Shown piece by piece: positions 1 to 7,423 of a stretch of DNA of 11,708 bases (positions within the stretch are counted from its first letter, which is position 1; each line of letters opens with the position of its first letter). The notes beneath the pieces were generated by a model, which worked only from the letters and a program-made list of their open reading frames with translations, did not search any database and had not been told where the DNA came from. The position numbers and the translations under genes were made by a program. Source of the DNA: an uncultured Prevotellaceae bacterium (lineage in GTDB: Bacteria > Bacteroidota > Bacteroidia > Bacteroidales > Bacteroidaceae); NCBI GenBank assembly GCA_902803455.1, contig CADCQC010000026.1, positions 1-11,708 on the forward strand, given 5' to 3'.

Positions 1-215
1 AATGACTCCATCCCCGGAGGTTTTAAAGGATTCCCCTTCGGCGGTTTCCCACCGATGGGCAATGACTCCATCCCTGGAGGATTTAAAGGATTCCCCTTCG
101 GCGGTTTCCCACCGATGGGCAACGACTCCATCCCCGGAGGATTTGGAGGATTCCCCTTCGGCGGTTTTCCACCGATGGGTAACGACTCCATCCCCGGAGG
201 ATTTGGCGGATTTGG
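1..215 (+). repeat. 60-bp in-frame tandem repeat, 3 full units plus a partial fourth
   Basis: Units lie at 1-60, 61-120 and 121-180, with a fourth that matches from 181 to about 207 and then breaks into GGF triplets. Units 1 and 2 differ at two bases, and unit 3 differs from unit 2 at six. Most changes are silent (AAT/AAC, CCC/CCT, TTC/TTT, GGC/GGT); the main coding change is Lys to Gly in the GGFxGF segment. The unit is a multiple of three, so copy-number change keeps the frame. More units may lie upstream of the window. Confidence 0.95.
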
Positions 216-432
216 AGGATTTGACGGGTTTGGTGATGCCATCGGCTGGTTTGCAGCCTATAGAGTCAGTTCTTATGAAGAAGAAATCAAGGTATTAAGT
301 GAGTGGCTGACCCAGCGTCTGGCTTTCCTCGACCGCAACATCGATCGTTTTGACAAGGATTTTGAGCCACATATTCAGGAACTGAAAGAAAAGACCATGC
401 CTCAATTCAATGCATTCCCCTTCTTCCAATAG
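1..432 (+). CDS. C-terminal part of a probable CotH-family protein with Gly/Phe/Pro repeats (5' end outside window)
   Basis: The frame is open from base 1, so the gene begins upstream and only its last 143 codons are seen. The first 70 or so residues are a tandem repeat of a 20-residue unit of the type NDSIPGGFxGFPFGGFPPMG, ending in a GGFGGFDGFG run. After this comes a non-repetitive tail with SYEEEIKVLSEWLTQRLAFLD, which resembles the closing helix of CotH-type protein-kinase-like proteins, where a Trp-(x)3-Arg-(x)3-Leu-Asp pattern is usual. The protein ends FPFFQ. Known CotH proteins phosphorylate spore-coat proteins in Bacillus; in Bacteroidales the family is common but its role is poorly defined. 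The gene stops 40 nt before the GH115 start and may share its transcript. The family call rests on the tail alone and is inference; the kinase core is not in the window. Confidence 0.6.
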   Translation, partial: NDSIPGGFKGFPFGGFPPMGNDSIPGGFKGFPFGGFPPMGNDSIPGGFGGFPFGGFPPMGNDSIPGGFGGFGGFDGFGDAIGWFAAYRVSSYEEEIKVLSEWLTQRLAFLDRNIDRFDKDFEPHIQELKEKTMPQFNAFPFFQ

Positions 433-472
433 AAAATCACCATGTGATGGAGAGACAGACTGTTACAGACCT

Positions 473-2929
473 ATGAAACAAACTACAATCATCCTTATCT
501 TGTTGACCCTGCTGCATTTCCGACCACTTCATGCAGCAGAAATCGTGTGGTTTGACGGCCAGCATCCCGTGACCTATCAAGTGGTGGGTCGCACTGACCC
601 TGTGGTGAAGATGGCCCTCCAGATGTTTTGTGAAGACATGCGGCAGGTGACCGGTCAGAGCGCCGTTGCCAGCCGTCAAGCCGTGATCCGCATCGAACAA
701 GGTACGGGCAAGGACGACGGTTTCCGGTTGAGCGTCAACAAGAAAGGACAAATCGTGGTGCAGGGCCACAACGGCCGCGGCACCGCCTACGGCATTCTGG
801 AACTGAGTCGCATGGCAGGTGTCTCACCATGGGTGTGGTGGGGCGACGTGGTGCCAGAGCGCCGTGACCGTCTGACCATCGACAGTCGTTTTGTGATGGA
901 GCACACACCCAGCGTGACCTATCGCGGAATCTTCATCAACGACGAGGACTGGAGCACACGCAACTGGGCATGGAAACATTATGAGCCATCCGAACAGTTT
1001 GGAGCCATAGGTCCCAAGACCTACAAGGCCATCTTCCAACTGCTTCTGCGCCTGCGTGCCAACACCATCTGGCCAGCGATGCACCCAGGGACGCCCGGTT
1101 TCTTCACCATCAAAGGCAACAAAGAGATGGCCGACTCTTGCGGCATCCTCATCGGTTCCAGCCATTGCGAACCACTGTTGCGAAACAACGTGGATGAATG
1201 GGACGTGAAGGAGCGCGGACCCTACAACTACATCACCAACCGTGAGGAGGTGAAACGCTATTGGACAGAGCGACTGCAACAGGTGAAGGGCAGTGAGGAA
1301 CTGTTCACCCTCGGTATGCGAGGCATCCACGACGGTTCGATGGAAGGCGTGAGCACCCAGGAAGAGAAACTGACGGCAGTGCAGCAGGTCATCGACGACC
1401 AGCGCGAACTCCTCCGTCAGCATTATGACCGTCATGTGGAGCGTGTGCCCCAAGTATTTATCCCCTATAAGGAAGTGCTGGAGATCATGGAGAGCGGTCT
1501 TCGCGTGCCAGACGACGTGACGCTGATGTGGTGCGACGACAACTACGGTTATATGACCCGTCTCTCTGATGCAGAGCAACAGAAGCGCATTGGCGGAGGC
1601 GGCGTGTACTACCACCTCAGTTACTGGGGTCGCCCGCATGACTATTTATGGCTCACCACCACCCAGCCCGGTTTGATCTATCAGGAGATGAAAGCCGCCT
1701 ATGACCACCATTGCCGCAAGGTGTGGATAGTCAACGTACATGACGTGAAGGTAGCCGCCTACGATCTGGAACTGGTGATGGACATGGCCTGGGATATCGA
1801 CAAGATAGGCCCCTCAACACTCAACGAGCACCTGAAGCACTGGCTCTGCACGCAGTTTGGCGAGGAGGCAGGCAAGCGGCTATTCCCCACCCTACATACT
1901 TTTTACCGACTCTGCAGCATACGCAAGCCAGAGTTCATGGGTTGGACCCAGGTGGAACTGTCAGACCGCAAAGCCTACCCGAATGGGCGCTCACAGGTAG
2001 TCGACACCGAGTTCTCTCAGACGGAGTTTGACAACGAGCTGCAGCGTTATCTGCAAGACTATGACCACATCTGCCTGGAGGTAAAAGAAGCCGAGGCACT
2101 TGTCCGCCCTGAGTTGAAGGACGCCTATTTCGCCGCCATCAAGTATCCTGTGATGGCCGCCCGTGCCATGGCCGTGAAGATGCTCGAGGCACAGAAAGCC
2201 CGTTCGACGTATAAGGGCCAGACCGGCAAGTCAGCCGAAGGCCGCGACAAATACATGCTGTTGTCGTCGGCACGCGCCGTGCAAGCCTACCGCGAGATCC
2301 AGCAACTCACAGCCTACTATAACGACAGTCTCGCCGGTGGGAAATGGAAAGGTCTCATGAACATGATGCCCCGAGACCTGAATGTTTTCAATCCCCCTCT
2401 TGTGCCCTATCTGCCACCCGCAGACAACCAGCCAGGATACGGTTTCTATCTCACCCATCCGATATTTCCCGAAGATGCCGTCGCCAGCAACGCCAGCCGC
2501 TACCATTCAGCTTCAGAGGGAGTACATGCCATCCAGATGCTGGGTCATTCTATGAATGCCGTTGCCATCCCCAAAGGCGGCGAGGTGGTCTATGAGTTCA
2601 ACAGAGAACAAGAAGGTGATGCCCTGCTATACACAGCGATGATCCCCACCCAGCCCAACGATCGTGGCGATCTGCGCTATCAAGTGACGCTCGATGACCA
2701 GGAACCCGTCGTCATCTCACTGAAAGAGAAATTCCGTTCTGAGACCTGGAAGCAGAACGTGCTCCGCGGACAGGCACTGAAGACCACCCCTGTCAAGGTG
2801 AAAAAAGGGAGCCATACCCTCCGCATCAAGGCACTCGACGACCATATCATCCTCGATCAGTGGATGCTCGACTTCAAACCCGGCAGAAAGTTCTATGTCA
2901 TTCCCGTCAATCCAATCCTCGTGAAGTAA
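473..2929 (+). CDS. Secreted GH115 xylan alpha-1,2-glucuronidase
   Basis: The predicted 818-residue protein would release glucuronic acid or 4-O-methylglucuronic acid side chains from glucuronoxylan (EC 3.2.1.131). ATG 473 is chosen because it gives a clean signal peptide (MKQTTIILILLTLLHF, cleavage near HAA); the in-frame ATG at 410 overlaps the previous gene and adds a polar stretch. Residues about 25-140 form the N-terminal alpha/beta domain. The catalytic barrel carries typical GH115 motifs: GIFINDEDW (152-160), NTIWPAMHPGTPGF (197-210), GMRGIHDG (281-288), PYKE (331-334), MWCDDNYGY (352-360) and YHLSYWGRPHDYLW (380-393). From memory of BoAgu115A, E334 and D355/N357 align with Glu375, Asp396 and Asn398 in the active site. 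A helical region follows, then the C-terminal beta-domain with AIQMLGHSMNAV near 687-697. Length is normal for the family and the frame is intact. It may be co-transcribed with the downstream regulator. Confidence 0.93.
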   Translation: MKQTTIILILLTLLHFRPLHAAEIVWFDGQHPVTYQVVGRTDPVVKMALQMFCEDMRQVTGQSAVASRQAVIRIEQGTGKDDGFRLSVNKKGQIVVQGHNGRGTAYGILELSRMAGVSPWVWWGDVVPERRDRLTIDSRFVMEHTPSVTYRGIFINDEDWSTRNWAWKHYEPSEQFGAIGPKTYKAIFQLLLRLRANTIWPAMHPGTPGFFTIKGNKEMADSCGILIGSSHCEPLLRNNVDEWDVKERGPYNYITNREEVKRYWTERLQQVKGSEELFTLGMRGIHDGSMEGVSTQEEKLTAVQQVIDDQRELLRQHYDRHVERVPQVFIPYKEVLEIMESGLRVPDDVTLMWCDDNYGYMTRLSDAEQQKRIGGGGVYYHLSYWGRPHDYLWLTTTQPGLIYQEMKAAYDHHCRKVWIVNVHDVKVAAYDLELVMDMAWDIDKIGPSTLNEHLKHWLCTQFGEEAGKRLFPTLHTFYRLCSIRKPEFMGWTQVELSDRKAYPNGRSQVVDTEFSQTEFDNELQRYLQDYDHICLEVKEAEALVRPELKDAYFAAIKYPVMAARAMAVKMLEAQKARSTYKGQTGKSAEGRDKYMLLSSARAVQAYREIQQLTAYYNDSLAGGKWKGLMNMMPRDLNVFNPPLVPYLPPADNQPGYGFYLTHPIFPEDAVASNASRYHSASEGVHAIQMLGHSMNAVAIPKGGEVVYEFNREQEGDALLYTAMIPTQPNDRGDLRYQVTLDDQEPVVISLKEKFRSETWKQNVLRGQALKTTPVKVKKGSHTLRIKALDDHIILDQWMLDFKPGRKFYVIPVNPILVK

Positions 2930-3016
2930 CCCTCATGAAGAGACGACAGACATTTCTCTGCACCAGATGAAAACAAACACCTTATATATAAATACAAATC
3001 ATCAAATACCGATATC

Positions 3017-3742
3017 ATGATTCGTTGTATCGCCATCGACGATGAGCCATTGGCTCTGCAACAGCTCGTTGCCTATATACGGAAAGTACCATATCTCGAA
3101 CTTGCAGCGCAATGCCAGAGTGCACTTGAAGCCCGAGCTTTTTTGGAGCAAGACACGGCAGACGCCATCTTCTGCGACATCAACATGCCCGACCTCAACG
3201 GTATGGACTTCGTGAAGTCACTGGCCACCCCGCCACTGATCGTCTTCACCACCGCCTATTCGGAATATGCCGTCGAAGGCTTCCGTGTGAATGCCGTGGA
3301 CTACCTGTTGAAACCCTTCGGTCTACAGGATTTCCAGAGGGCAGCCAACAGACTGAAGGAGCGCCTTGAAGACACCACTTCCAATCCCCCAGTCTCCCCT
3401 GTCCCCCACTCCGACGATGTGCTCTTCCTTAAAACCGACTACCGCATCGTGAAGGTCAATATTTCCGACATCCGCTATGTGGAAGCCATGAGCGAATATC
3501 TGAAAGTATGGCTTGACAACCAGCCAAAGCCCATCATCACCTTGCTCTCCATGAAGAAAATGGAAGAACGGCTTCCCAGCAACTTCATGCGCATCCACCG
3601 CTCCTATATCATCAACCTTGACAAGATCCAGGAAGTGAACAAGAACCGTGTCATCATGGATGCCGACACCTATCTGCCTATTGGCGATATCTACAAGGAA
3701 ACTTTCCAAGCCTACTTGGAAACCAAATTCTTAGGGAAATAA
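3017..3742 (+). CDS. LytTR-family response regulator (receiver plus DNA-binding domain)
   Basis: This 241-residue cytoplasmic protein has two parts. Residues 1-115 are a receiver domain with the acidic pair D8/D9, phospho-acceptor D54 in CDINMPDLNG, the Thr of FTTAY (78-79) and K99 in YLLKPF, so all phosphorylation residues are present. A Pro/Ser-rich linker (about 120-132) leads to a LytTR DNA-binding domain (about 135-235) with DIRYVEAMSEYLKV, MEERLP, FMRIHRSYIINLDKI and LPIGDIYKE. The family normally pairs with a LytS/YehU-type histidine kinase encoded next door; here the neighbours are a GH115 and a GH35 enzyme, with the latter only 28 nt downstream. The context suggests control of, or co-expression with, hemicellulase genes, which is inference. 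The 87 nt upstream hold no clear TAnnTTTG promoter element. Confidence 0.93.
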   Translation: MIRCIAIDDEPLALQQLVAYIRKVPYLELAAQCQSALEARAFLEQDTADAIFCDINMPDLNGMDFVKSLATPPLIVFTTAYSEYAVEGFRVNAVDYLLKPFGLQDFQRAANRLKERLEDTTSNPPVSPVPHSDDVLFLKTDYRIVKVNISDIRYVEAMSEYLKVWLDNQPKPIITLLSMKKMEERLPSNFMRIHRSYIINLDKIQEVNKNRVIMDADTYLPIGDIYKETFQAYLETKFLGK

Positions 3743-3770
3743 CGGAACCACCAAAAACAAACCATCTGAT

Positions 3771-5378
3771 ATGCTGAAACGATCCCTACTCTTTCTGACA
3801 CTATTGATGGCCATGACCTTAGCGGCCCAAAACAGACTGTCACCACTGCCCTGCCCCATTCTTGGCGGCGAATTGAGCAACTCCGCCACCACCTCTATCT
3901 CTGACATCGATGACGTGCTGCCGCATATGCGGGCACTGGGCCTCAACACGGTACTCGTACCAGCCTACTGGGAGTTGATGGAACCAGAAGAAAGTCATTT
4001 TGACTATACCCTCATAGACCGAACCATCGAAGTGGCGCGACGAGAGCACCTGCAAGTGATCTTCCTCTGGTTTGGCATCTGGAAGAACAGTATGTCGTGT
4101 TATGCGCCGGCATGGTTGAAGCAAGACGCGAAACGCTTTCCCAGAGCGATGACCGCAGAGGGCAAGCCGATGGAGATCGCGTCATGCTTCAGCGACAACG
4201 TATTGCAGGCCGACCTAAAAGCTTTTTCTTCCCTGATGAACCGCATCAAGGAAAAAGACCCACGTCGAGAAGTGGTCATCATGATGCAGATAGAGAATGA
4301 GATCGGGATGCTGGAGTCCGCCCGCGACCATTCGCCCTTGGCCGAGAAGGCATACAAGAAAGAGAAATGGGCAGAGCGATACGGCAGCGACGAGTATGCC
4401 GACGAGAAATTCATGGCCCTGAGTTATGCCCGCTATGTGGAGCATTTGGCCAAGGCCGCACGCCAGATTCATGACATGCCCCTCTATGTCAATGCCGCCA
4501 TGAACAGCCGCGGACGCCGTCCCGGCGAATATCCTTCAGCAGGCCCGCTTGCCCATCTCATTGACTTTTGGCAAGAAGGCGCCCCCGACATCGATTTGCT
4601 TGCCCCCGACATTTACGATACAGGATTCAAGTCGTGGGCCTCGCAATATGCCATGCCCCTTCGGCCACAAGACGGAGGAAAGATCAAGAACCGTCTCTTC
4701 ATCCCCGAGAGCCGTTGCTGCGAGAACAGCGGCGTGCGAGCCCTCTATGCCTTCGGCGAGCATCAGGCACTGGGATTCAGTCCCTTTGCCATCGACCAAG
4801 CCAGTGCACACGAAACGGAGTCCGTCACCCAAGCATACCACCTGTTGCGTCAATTACATTGTTACCAGCCAGCCCTCTTCCAATGCCAGCGAAAGACATG
4901 GGGTCTGCTCTTCGACCAAGCCGACCAAGAACGCATAATAGAAGATGATGGTGTGGTGATGACCTGCCGTCATTTCTTCACCCTCCCCTGGGATCCCCGT
5001 GCCACCGACGGCAGCACCTGGCCAGAAGGCGGCGCCATGCTTATCAGACTCGGCAAATACGACTATCTGTTGGCAGGCAGCGGTGTGGTTGTCGACTTCA
5101 AGACCCCGACGGAGAAGCGACAGGAGCAACAGAAGTCATTGGGCGAAGACGGTTTTGCAGAAGCCGGCAACGCAGCCAGTCAACCCTCCAAGGCAGGTAA
5201 ACGTTTTCAAGGCAAGCGCTTAGGCCTACTTTCTGTCGACGAAGTGGAAGTGAGCGATGAAGGCCAGCTGAACTATCTGCGCCGCCATAATGGAGACCAG
5301 AGTCATCAAGGCCGTCATGCCCGTATCAGTGTCGGGGAATGGAAGATACTCCATATCCGACTCTACGAATACCCCTAA
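3771..5378 (+). CDS. Secreted GH35-like beta-galactosidase with DUF5597 C-terminal domain
   Basis: The 535-residue protein has a signal peptide (MLKRSLLFLTLLMAMTLAA, cleavage before Gln20) and is therefore periplasmic or surface-bound. Residues about 28-350 form a clan GH-A barrel beginning with the GGELSNSAT motif (32-40) and YWELMEPEE (66-74). The acid/base candidate is E177 in QIENE, and the nucleophile candidate is E313 in FIPESRC. Residues from about 385 look like the DUF5597 beta-sandwich found in this branch of family 35 (RHFFTLPWDPRA, WPEGGAMLIRLGKYDYLLAGSG). Such proteins are annotated as beta-galactosidases; a role in removing galactosyl groups from hemicellulose fits the GH115 and GH5 neighbours but is inferred. 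Start ATG 3771 lies 28 nt after the regulator stop, consistent with one operon. No clear hairpin terminator follows. Confidence 0.82.
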   Translation: MLKRSLLFLTLLMAMTLAAQNRLSPLPCPILGGELSNSATTSISDIDDVLPHMRALGLNTVLVPAYWELMEPEESHFDYTLIDRTIEVARREHLQVIFLWFGIWKNSMSCYAPAWLKQDAKRFPRAMTAEGKPMEIASCFSDNVLQADLKAFSSLMNRIKEKDPRREVVIMMQIENEIGMLESARDHSPLAEKAYKKEKWAERYGSDEYADEKFMALSYARYVEHLAKAARQIHDMPLYVNAAMNSRGRRPGEYPSAGPLAHLIDFWQEGAPDIDLLAPDIYDTGFKSWASQYAMPLRPQDGGKIKNRLFIPESRCCENSGVRALYAFGEHQALGFSPFAIDQASAHETESVTQAYHLLRQLHCYQPALFQCQRKTWGLLFDQADQERIIEDDGVVMTCRHFFTLPWDPRATDGSTWPEGGAMLIRLGKYDYLLAGSGVVVDFKTPTEKRQEQQKSLGEDGFAEAGNAASQPSKAGKRFQGKRLGLLSVDEVEVSDEGQLNYLRRHNGDQSHQGRHARISVGEWKILHIRLYEYP

Positions 5379-5430
5379 CCTTGCGATTTGTTGGCCATGG
5401 GTTTCATGAAGCAAAAAAACTTGTGGTCCG

Positions 5431-7113
5431 TCAGCGTGCGATGAATTTCCTTCCATTTGTGATATACAGATGGCCAGGCAACGTGCGTGATGTCCGCTTC
5501 CCGTCGATGGTATAGACAGGCGTGGTGATGGTCTCACCTTTGTCGTCGAAGATCGTGCTGATGCCAGTCGGCGTGCCTATCACCACCTTGTTGAGGAGAA
5601 TGCCATGTCCTTGCAGGACGATGCCTTTCTTCAGGATGGTAGCCAGCGCTGCCTCGTTGAAAGCCATTGCCGTGACATGGCTGGTGCCGGTGCCCGTGTA
5701 GTAGTAGTTGCTTGGGATGAAATCACCCAAGAAACTTTGGTTTCCCACGGTGTAAGGAACGAATTCGCTCCAGTCACCATAAAACAGCTGTATGTCATCG
5801 TAGTCGTTGTATTCCTGTGTATATGAGAGGATCAGGCGCACATCGCTACCCTTTCCCTCGAACAAAGAAGCCGGAATGGACAGCTGCAATCCGTCGCCCC
5901 AGTCAAGCAAGGCATTGCCCTCCCATACGGTCGTTCCGTCCCCTGTCTCATCCTCTTCTGGGTTTTGCGGTTCCACATATTCAGATCCTGCACCCTCTAA
6001 GATACCGTTGAGGAAATAGACGTTGCCCACCGCCATGTTTTGCCAGCGCTTGAAGATGCCGAAGTTCTCTGTTCCGTTGTTGAAGGCGTTGTTGTCCCAA
6101 ACGAAGGCAGCGAAGCCATGATTGCGGGCCTCGCTCACCACGCATTTCAGGTAATACTGCATGTTCTCCATCTGAGTCTGCTTGTCGTCATTGGTGAAGT
6201 GGTTGCTCACGCCATACTCTCCCATGACGACGCCCAGTCCCTTCTTCATCCACGTGTTAAAGATGCGGTCGAAGAGGTTGGTAATGGTTTTCTCCGTACT
6301 GCTTGTCAAAATACGTCCTTTGTTTTTATACGCCTCCCCCCAATAATAATAGGTGCAGCTGCCACAGTATTCATAAGGATCATAATAGTGGAACTCCACG
6401 CTCAGGCGCCCCTCCACCTTATCGGTGGGGATAGTGAAACCATTGAGACCGTGGTAGGGACTGCAAGCAAAAGTCTGCACCACGAGGTTGCGGTAGTAAT
6501 TTTTTCCACCCGTGTTGCGCACGGCATCGACGAAAGTCTGGTTGTAACTATTCTGCACGGCTTGCTGCTCCGCAGTTGGCGCAGCCCAGTTGACCGTAAT
6601 CTCATTGGTGCCTGCGAAGATCAGTTTCTCGCCGTAGTCACGGAAATAGGTGGCGATGGAAGTCCACAGAGCGCGCAACTTGCGGTTGTTCTCCTCCTGT
6701 TTGCTGTAGTATGGGTTGCGGTCGTACCAGTCATCGTGATGAGAGTTGATGATGACATACATATTTTCTTCGAGCGCCCAGTCCACCACCTCTTTGACCC
6801 TTGCGAGCCATTCGGGATTGACAGCCATCTCCGTTGTGTTGTTCACATGATTGATCCATCTGACAGGGATGCGTATAGCATTGAACCCCTTGGCAGCCAC
6901 AGCTTTGATCATATCCTGTGTGGTCTTCGGGTTTCCCCATTCCGTTTCTGTTTTGGGACATTCGAGGGAGTTGCCCAGGTTCCATCCCATCACCACGTCG
7001 CGTGTCCATTCTTGTGCGTTGAGTGTCATCCCCTCTTTGTCAGGAGTCACCGTCTGAGCGCCACATCCGAGTGATGCCAGCGCCATAGCGAAAAATAGTA
7101 CGATCTTCTTCAC
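5431..7113 (-). CDS. Secreted GH5 (subfamily 4-like) endo-beta-glucanase with C-terminal binding-like and sorting-like regions
   Basis: The 560-residue enzyme would cut internal beta-1,4-glucan bonds in cellulose, xyloglucan or mixed-linkage glucan. The GH5 barrel (about 32-375) shows MGWNLGNSLE (42-51), WGNPKTT (59-65), R81 in AIRIPV, NSHHDDW (123-129), acid/base E171 in GTNE, H242/Y244, nucleophile E299 in GEYG and W339. The usual Pro after the acid/base Glu is replaced by Ile. Residues about 390-515 look like a beta-sandwich, possibly carbohydrate-binding. The last 28 residues (from VYTIDGKR to GRKFIAR) resemble a short C-terminal motif of many Prevotella exoproteins. The N-terminus is a signal peptide; SLGC is an imperfect lipobox, so both signal peptidase I and lipoprotein processing remain possible. 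The start is GTG: an in-frame TAA lies seven codons upstream and no ATG intervenes. The gene converges on the GH35 gene with 52 nt between stops. Confidence 0.9.
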   Translation of the reverse strand: MKKIVLFFAMALASLGCGAQTVTPDKEGMTLNAQEWTRDVVMGWNLGNSLECPKTETEWGNPKTTQDMIKAVAAKGFNAIRIPVRWINHVNNTTEMAVNPEWLARVKEVVDWALEENMYVIINSHHDDWYDRNPYYSKQEENNRKLRALWTSIATYFRDYGEKLIFAGTNEITVNWAAPTAEQQAVQNSYNQTFVDAVRNTGGKNYYRNLVVQTFACSPYHGLNGFTIPTDKVEGRLSVEFHYYDPYEYCGSCTYYYWGEAYKNKGRILTSSTEKTITNLFDRIFNTWMKKGLGVVMGEYGVSNHFTNDDKQTQMENMQYYLKCVVSEARNHGFAAFVWDNNAFNNGTENFGIFKRWQNMAVGNVYFLNGILEGAGSEYVEPQNPEEDETGDGTTVWEGNALLDWGDGLQLSIPASLFEGKGSDVRLILSYTQEYNDYDDIQLFYGDWSEFVPYTVGNQSFLGDFIPSNYYYTGTGTSHVTAMAFNEAALATILKKGIVLQGHGILLNKVVIGTPTGISTIFDDKGETITTPVYTIDGKRTSRTLPGHLYITNGRKFIAR

Positions 7114-7199
7114 GATTTCAGCTTTTAATTATTTCTTCTTCTGTAGGAACCACTTCTTTGATAGCTCTGGTTCACAAACAACGCCGAGAAAGGCCCGTT

Positions 7200-7209
7200 T
7201 GTTGCAACA
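7200..7209. promoter_or_regulatory. 10-bp palindrome TGTTGCAACA
   Basis: This perfect palindrome lies between the candidate promoter element and the GH5 start. Its TGTTGC half-site is the same as that inside the larger palindrome at 7315-7339, so the two may bind one regulator. This is an inference from symmetry only. Confidence 0.3.
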
Positions 7210-7236
7210 TTTATGGCCAGCAGAGCAACCATTCTG

Positions 7237-7244
7237 CAAATTTA
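7237..7244 (-). promoter_or_regulatory. Candidate Bacteroidetes -7 promoter element for the GH5 gene
   Basis: On the minus strand the bases read TAAATTTG, an exact match to the Bacteroidetes TAnnTTTG -7 consensus. A good TTTG -33 partner is not seen about 20 bases upstream (a T-rich tract ending TTTC is there instead). If used, the leader would be roughly 115 nt long and would include the palindrome at 7200-7209. A short exact match can occur by chance. Confidence 0.35.
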
Positions 7245-7314
7245 GTGAAAAATCCGATTCATCGAAGAAAAAAGGGAAGAATTATTGATTTTACCGAGAA
7301 AGCACATCGCACTA

Positions 7315-7339
7315 TATGTTGCGTTGACAACGCAACATA
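7315..7339. promoter_or_regulatory. Perfect 25-bp palindrome (12-bp arms around a single A)
   Basis: The left arm TATGTTGCGTTG (7315-7326) is the exact reverse complement of the right arm CAACGCAACATA (7328-7339), with A7327 at the centre. No T-run follows on either strand, so it is a poor intrinsic terminator; an operator for a dimeric regulator of the GH5 gene is more likely. As RNA it would form a tight hairpin only if a few central bases stay unpaired. Confidence 0.5.
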
Positions 7340-7372
7340 CAGAACGATGAACATCCCGGGACGGCTAAACCA

Positions 7373-7409
7373 CCCATCTATTCATTACATAGTCAATGCA
7401 ATAGATGGG
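7373..7409 (-). terminator. Inverted repeat just after the flavoprotein stop, possible terminator
   Basis: CCCATCTATT (7373-7382) and AATAGATGGG (7400-7409) are perfect 10-bp complements. The stem can extend by CATT (7383-7386) with AATG (7395-7398) past one bulged base, leaving an 8-nt loop. It starts 14 nt after the minus-strand flavoprotein stop. No real U-tract follows, so it may protect the 3' end or act as a weak terminator. Confidence 0.45.
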
Positions 7410-7423
7410 AAACGGATGTCAAA

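Larger units (their letters stand above)
7114..7423. other. Gene-free 310-nt interval with several symmetric elements
   Basis: No convincing gene is present between the start of the GH5 gene and the stop of the flavoprotein gene. The plus-strand frame open from 7158 runs on into the antisense of the flavoprotein gene and has no family-like sequence. The interval is AT-rich compared with the flanking genes and holds a -7-type promoter element, two palindromes with a common half-site, an 8-bp TCCCGGGA palindrome at 7354-7361, and an inverted repeat right after the flavoprotein stop. These are listed separately. Confidence 0.7.

Noticed and set aside
1..215. CRISPR array
   Set aside because: Units abut with no unique spacers and are coding; this is a protein tandem repeat.
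2..298. Open plus-strand frame overlapping the 60-bp repeats (MTPSPEVLKDSP-type repeat protein)
   Set aside because: It is open only because the repeat unit is a multiple of three and lacks stops in this frame; the other frame continues into a family-like C-terminus.
824..1639. 271-codon minus-strand frame opposite the GH115 gene
   Set aside because: Antisense to conserved GH115 motifs, with no recognisable domain.
5379..5430. Bidirectional terminator between the converging GH35 and GH5 genes
   Set aside because: The 52 nt contain no stem with a flanking T-run on either strand; only short chance palindromes are present.
6040..7074. Long 344-codon plus-strand frame opposite the GH5 gene
   Set aside because: It lies wholly antisense to a clear GH5 gene with intact catalytic motifs; the translation is rich in His/Val/Ile as expected for an antisense shadow.
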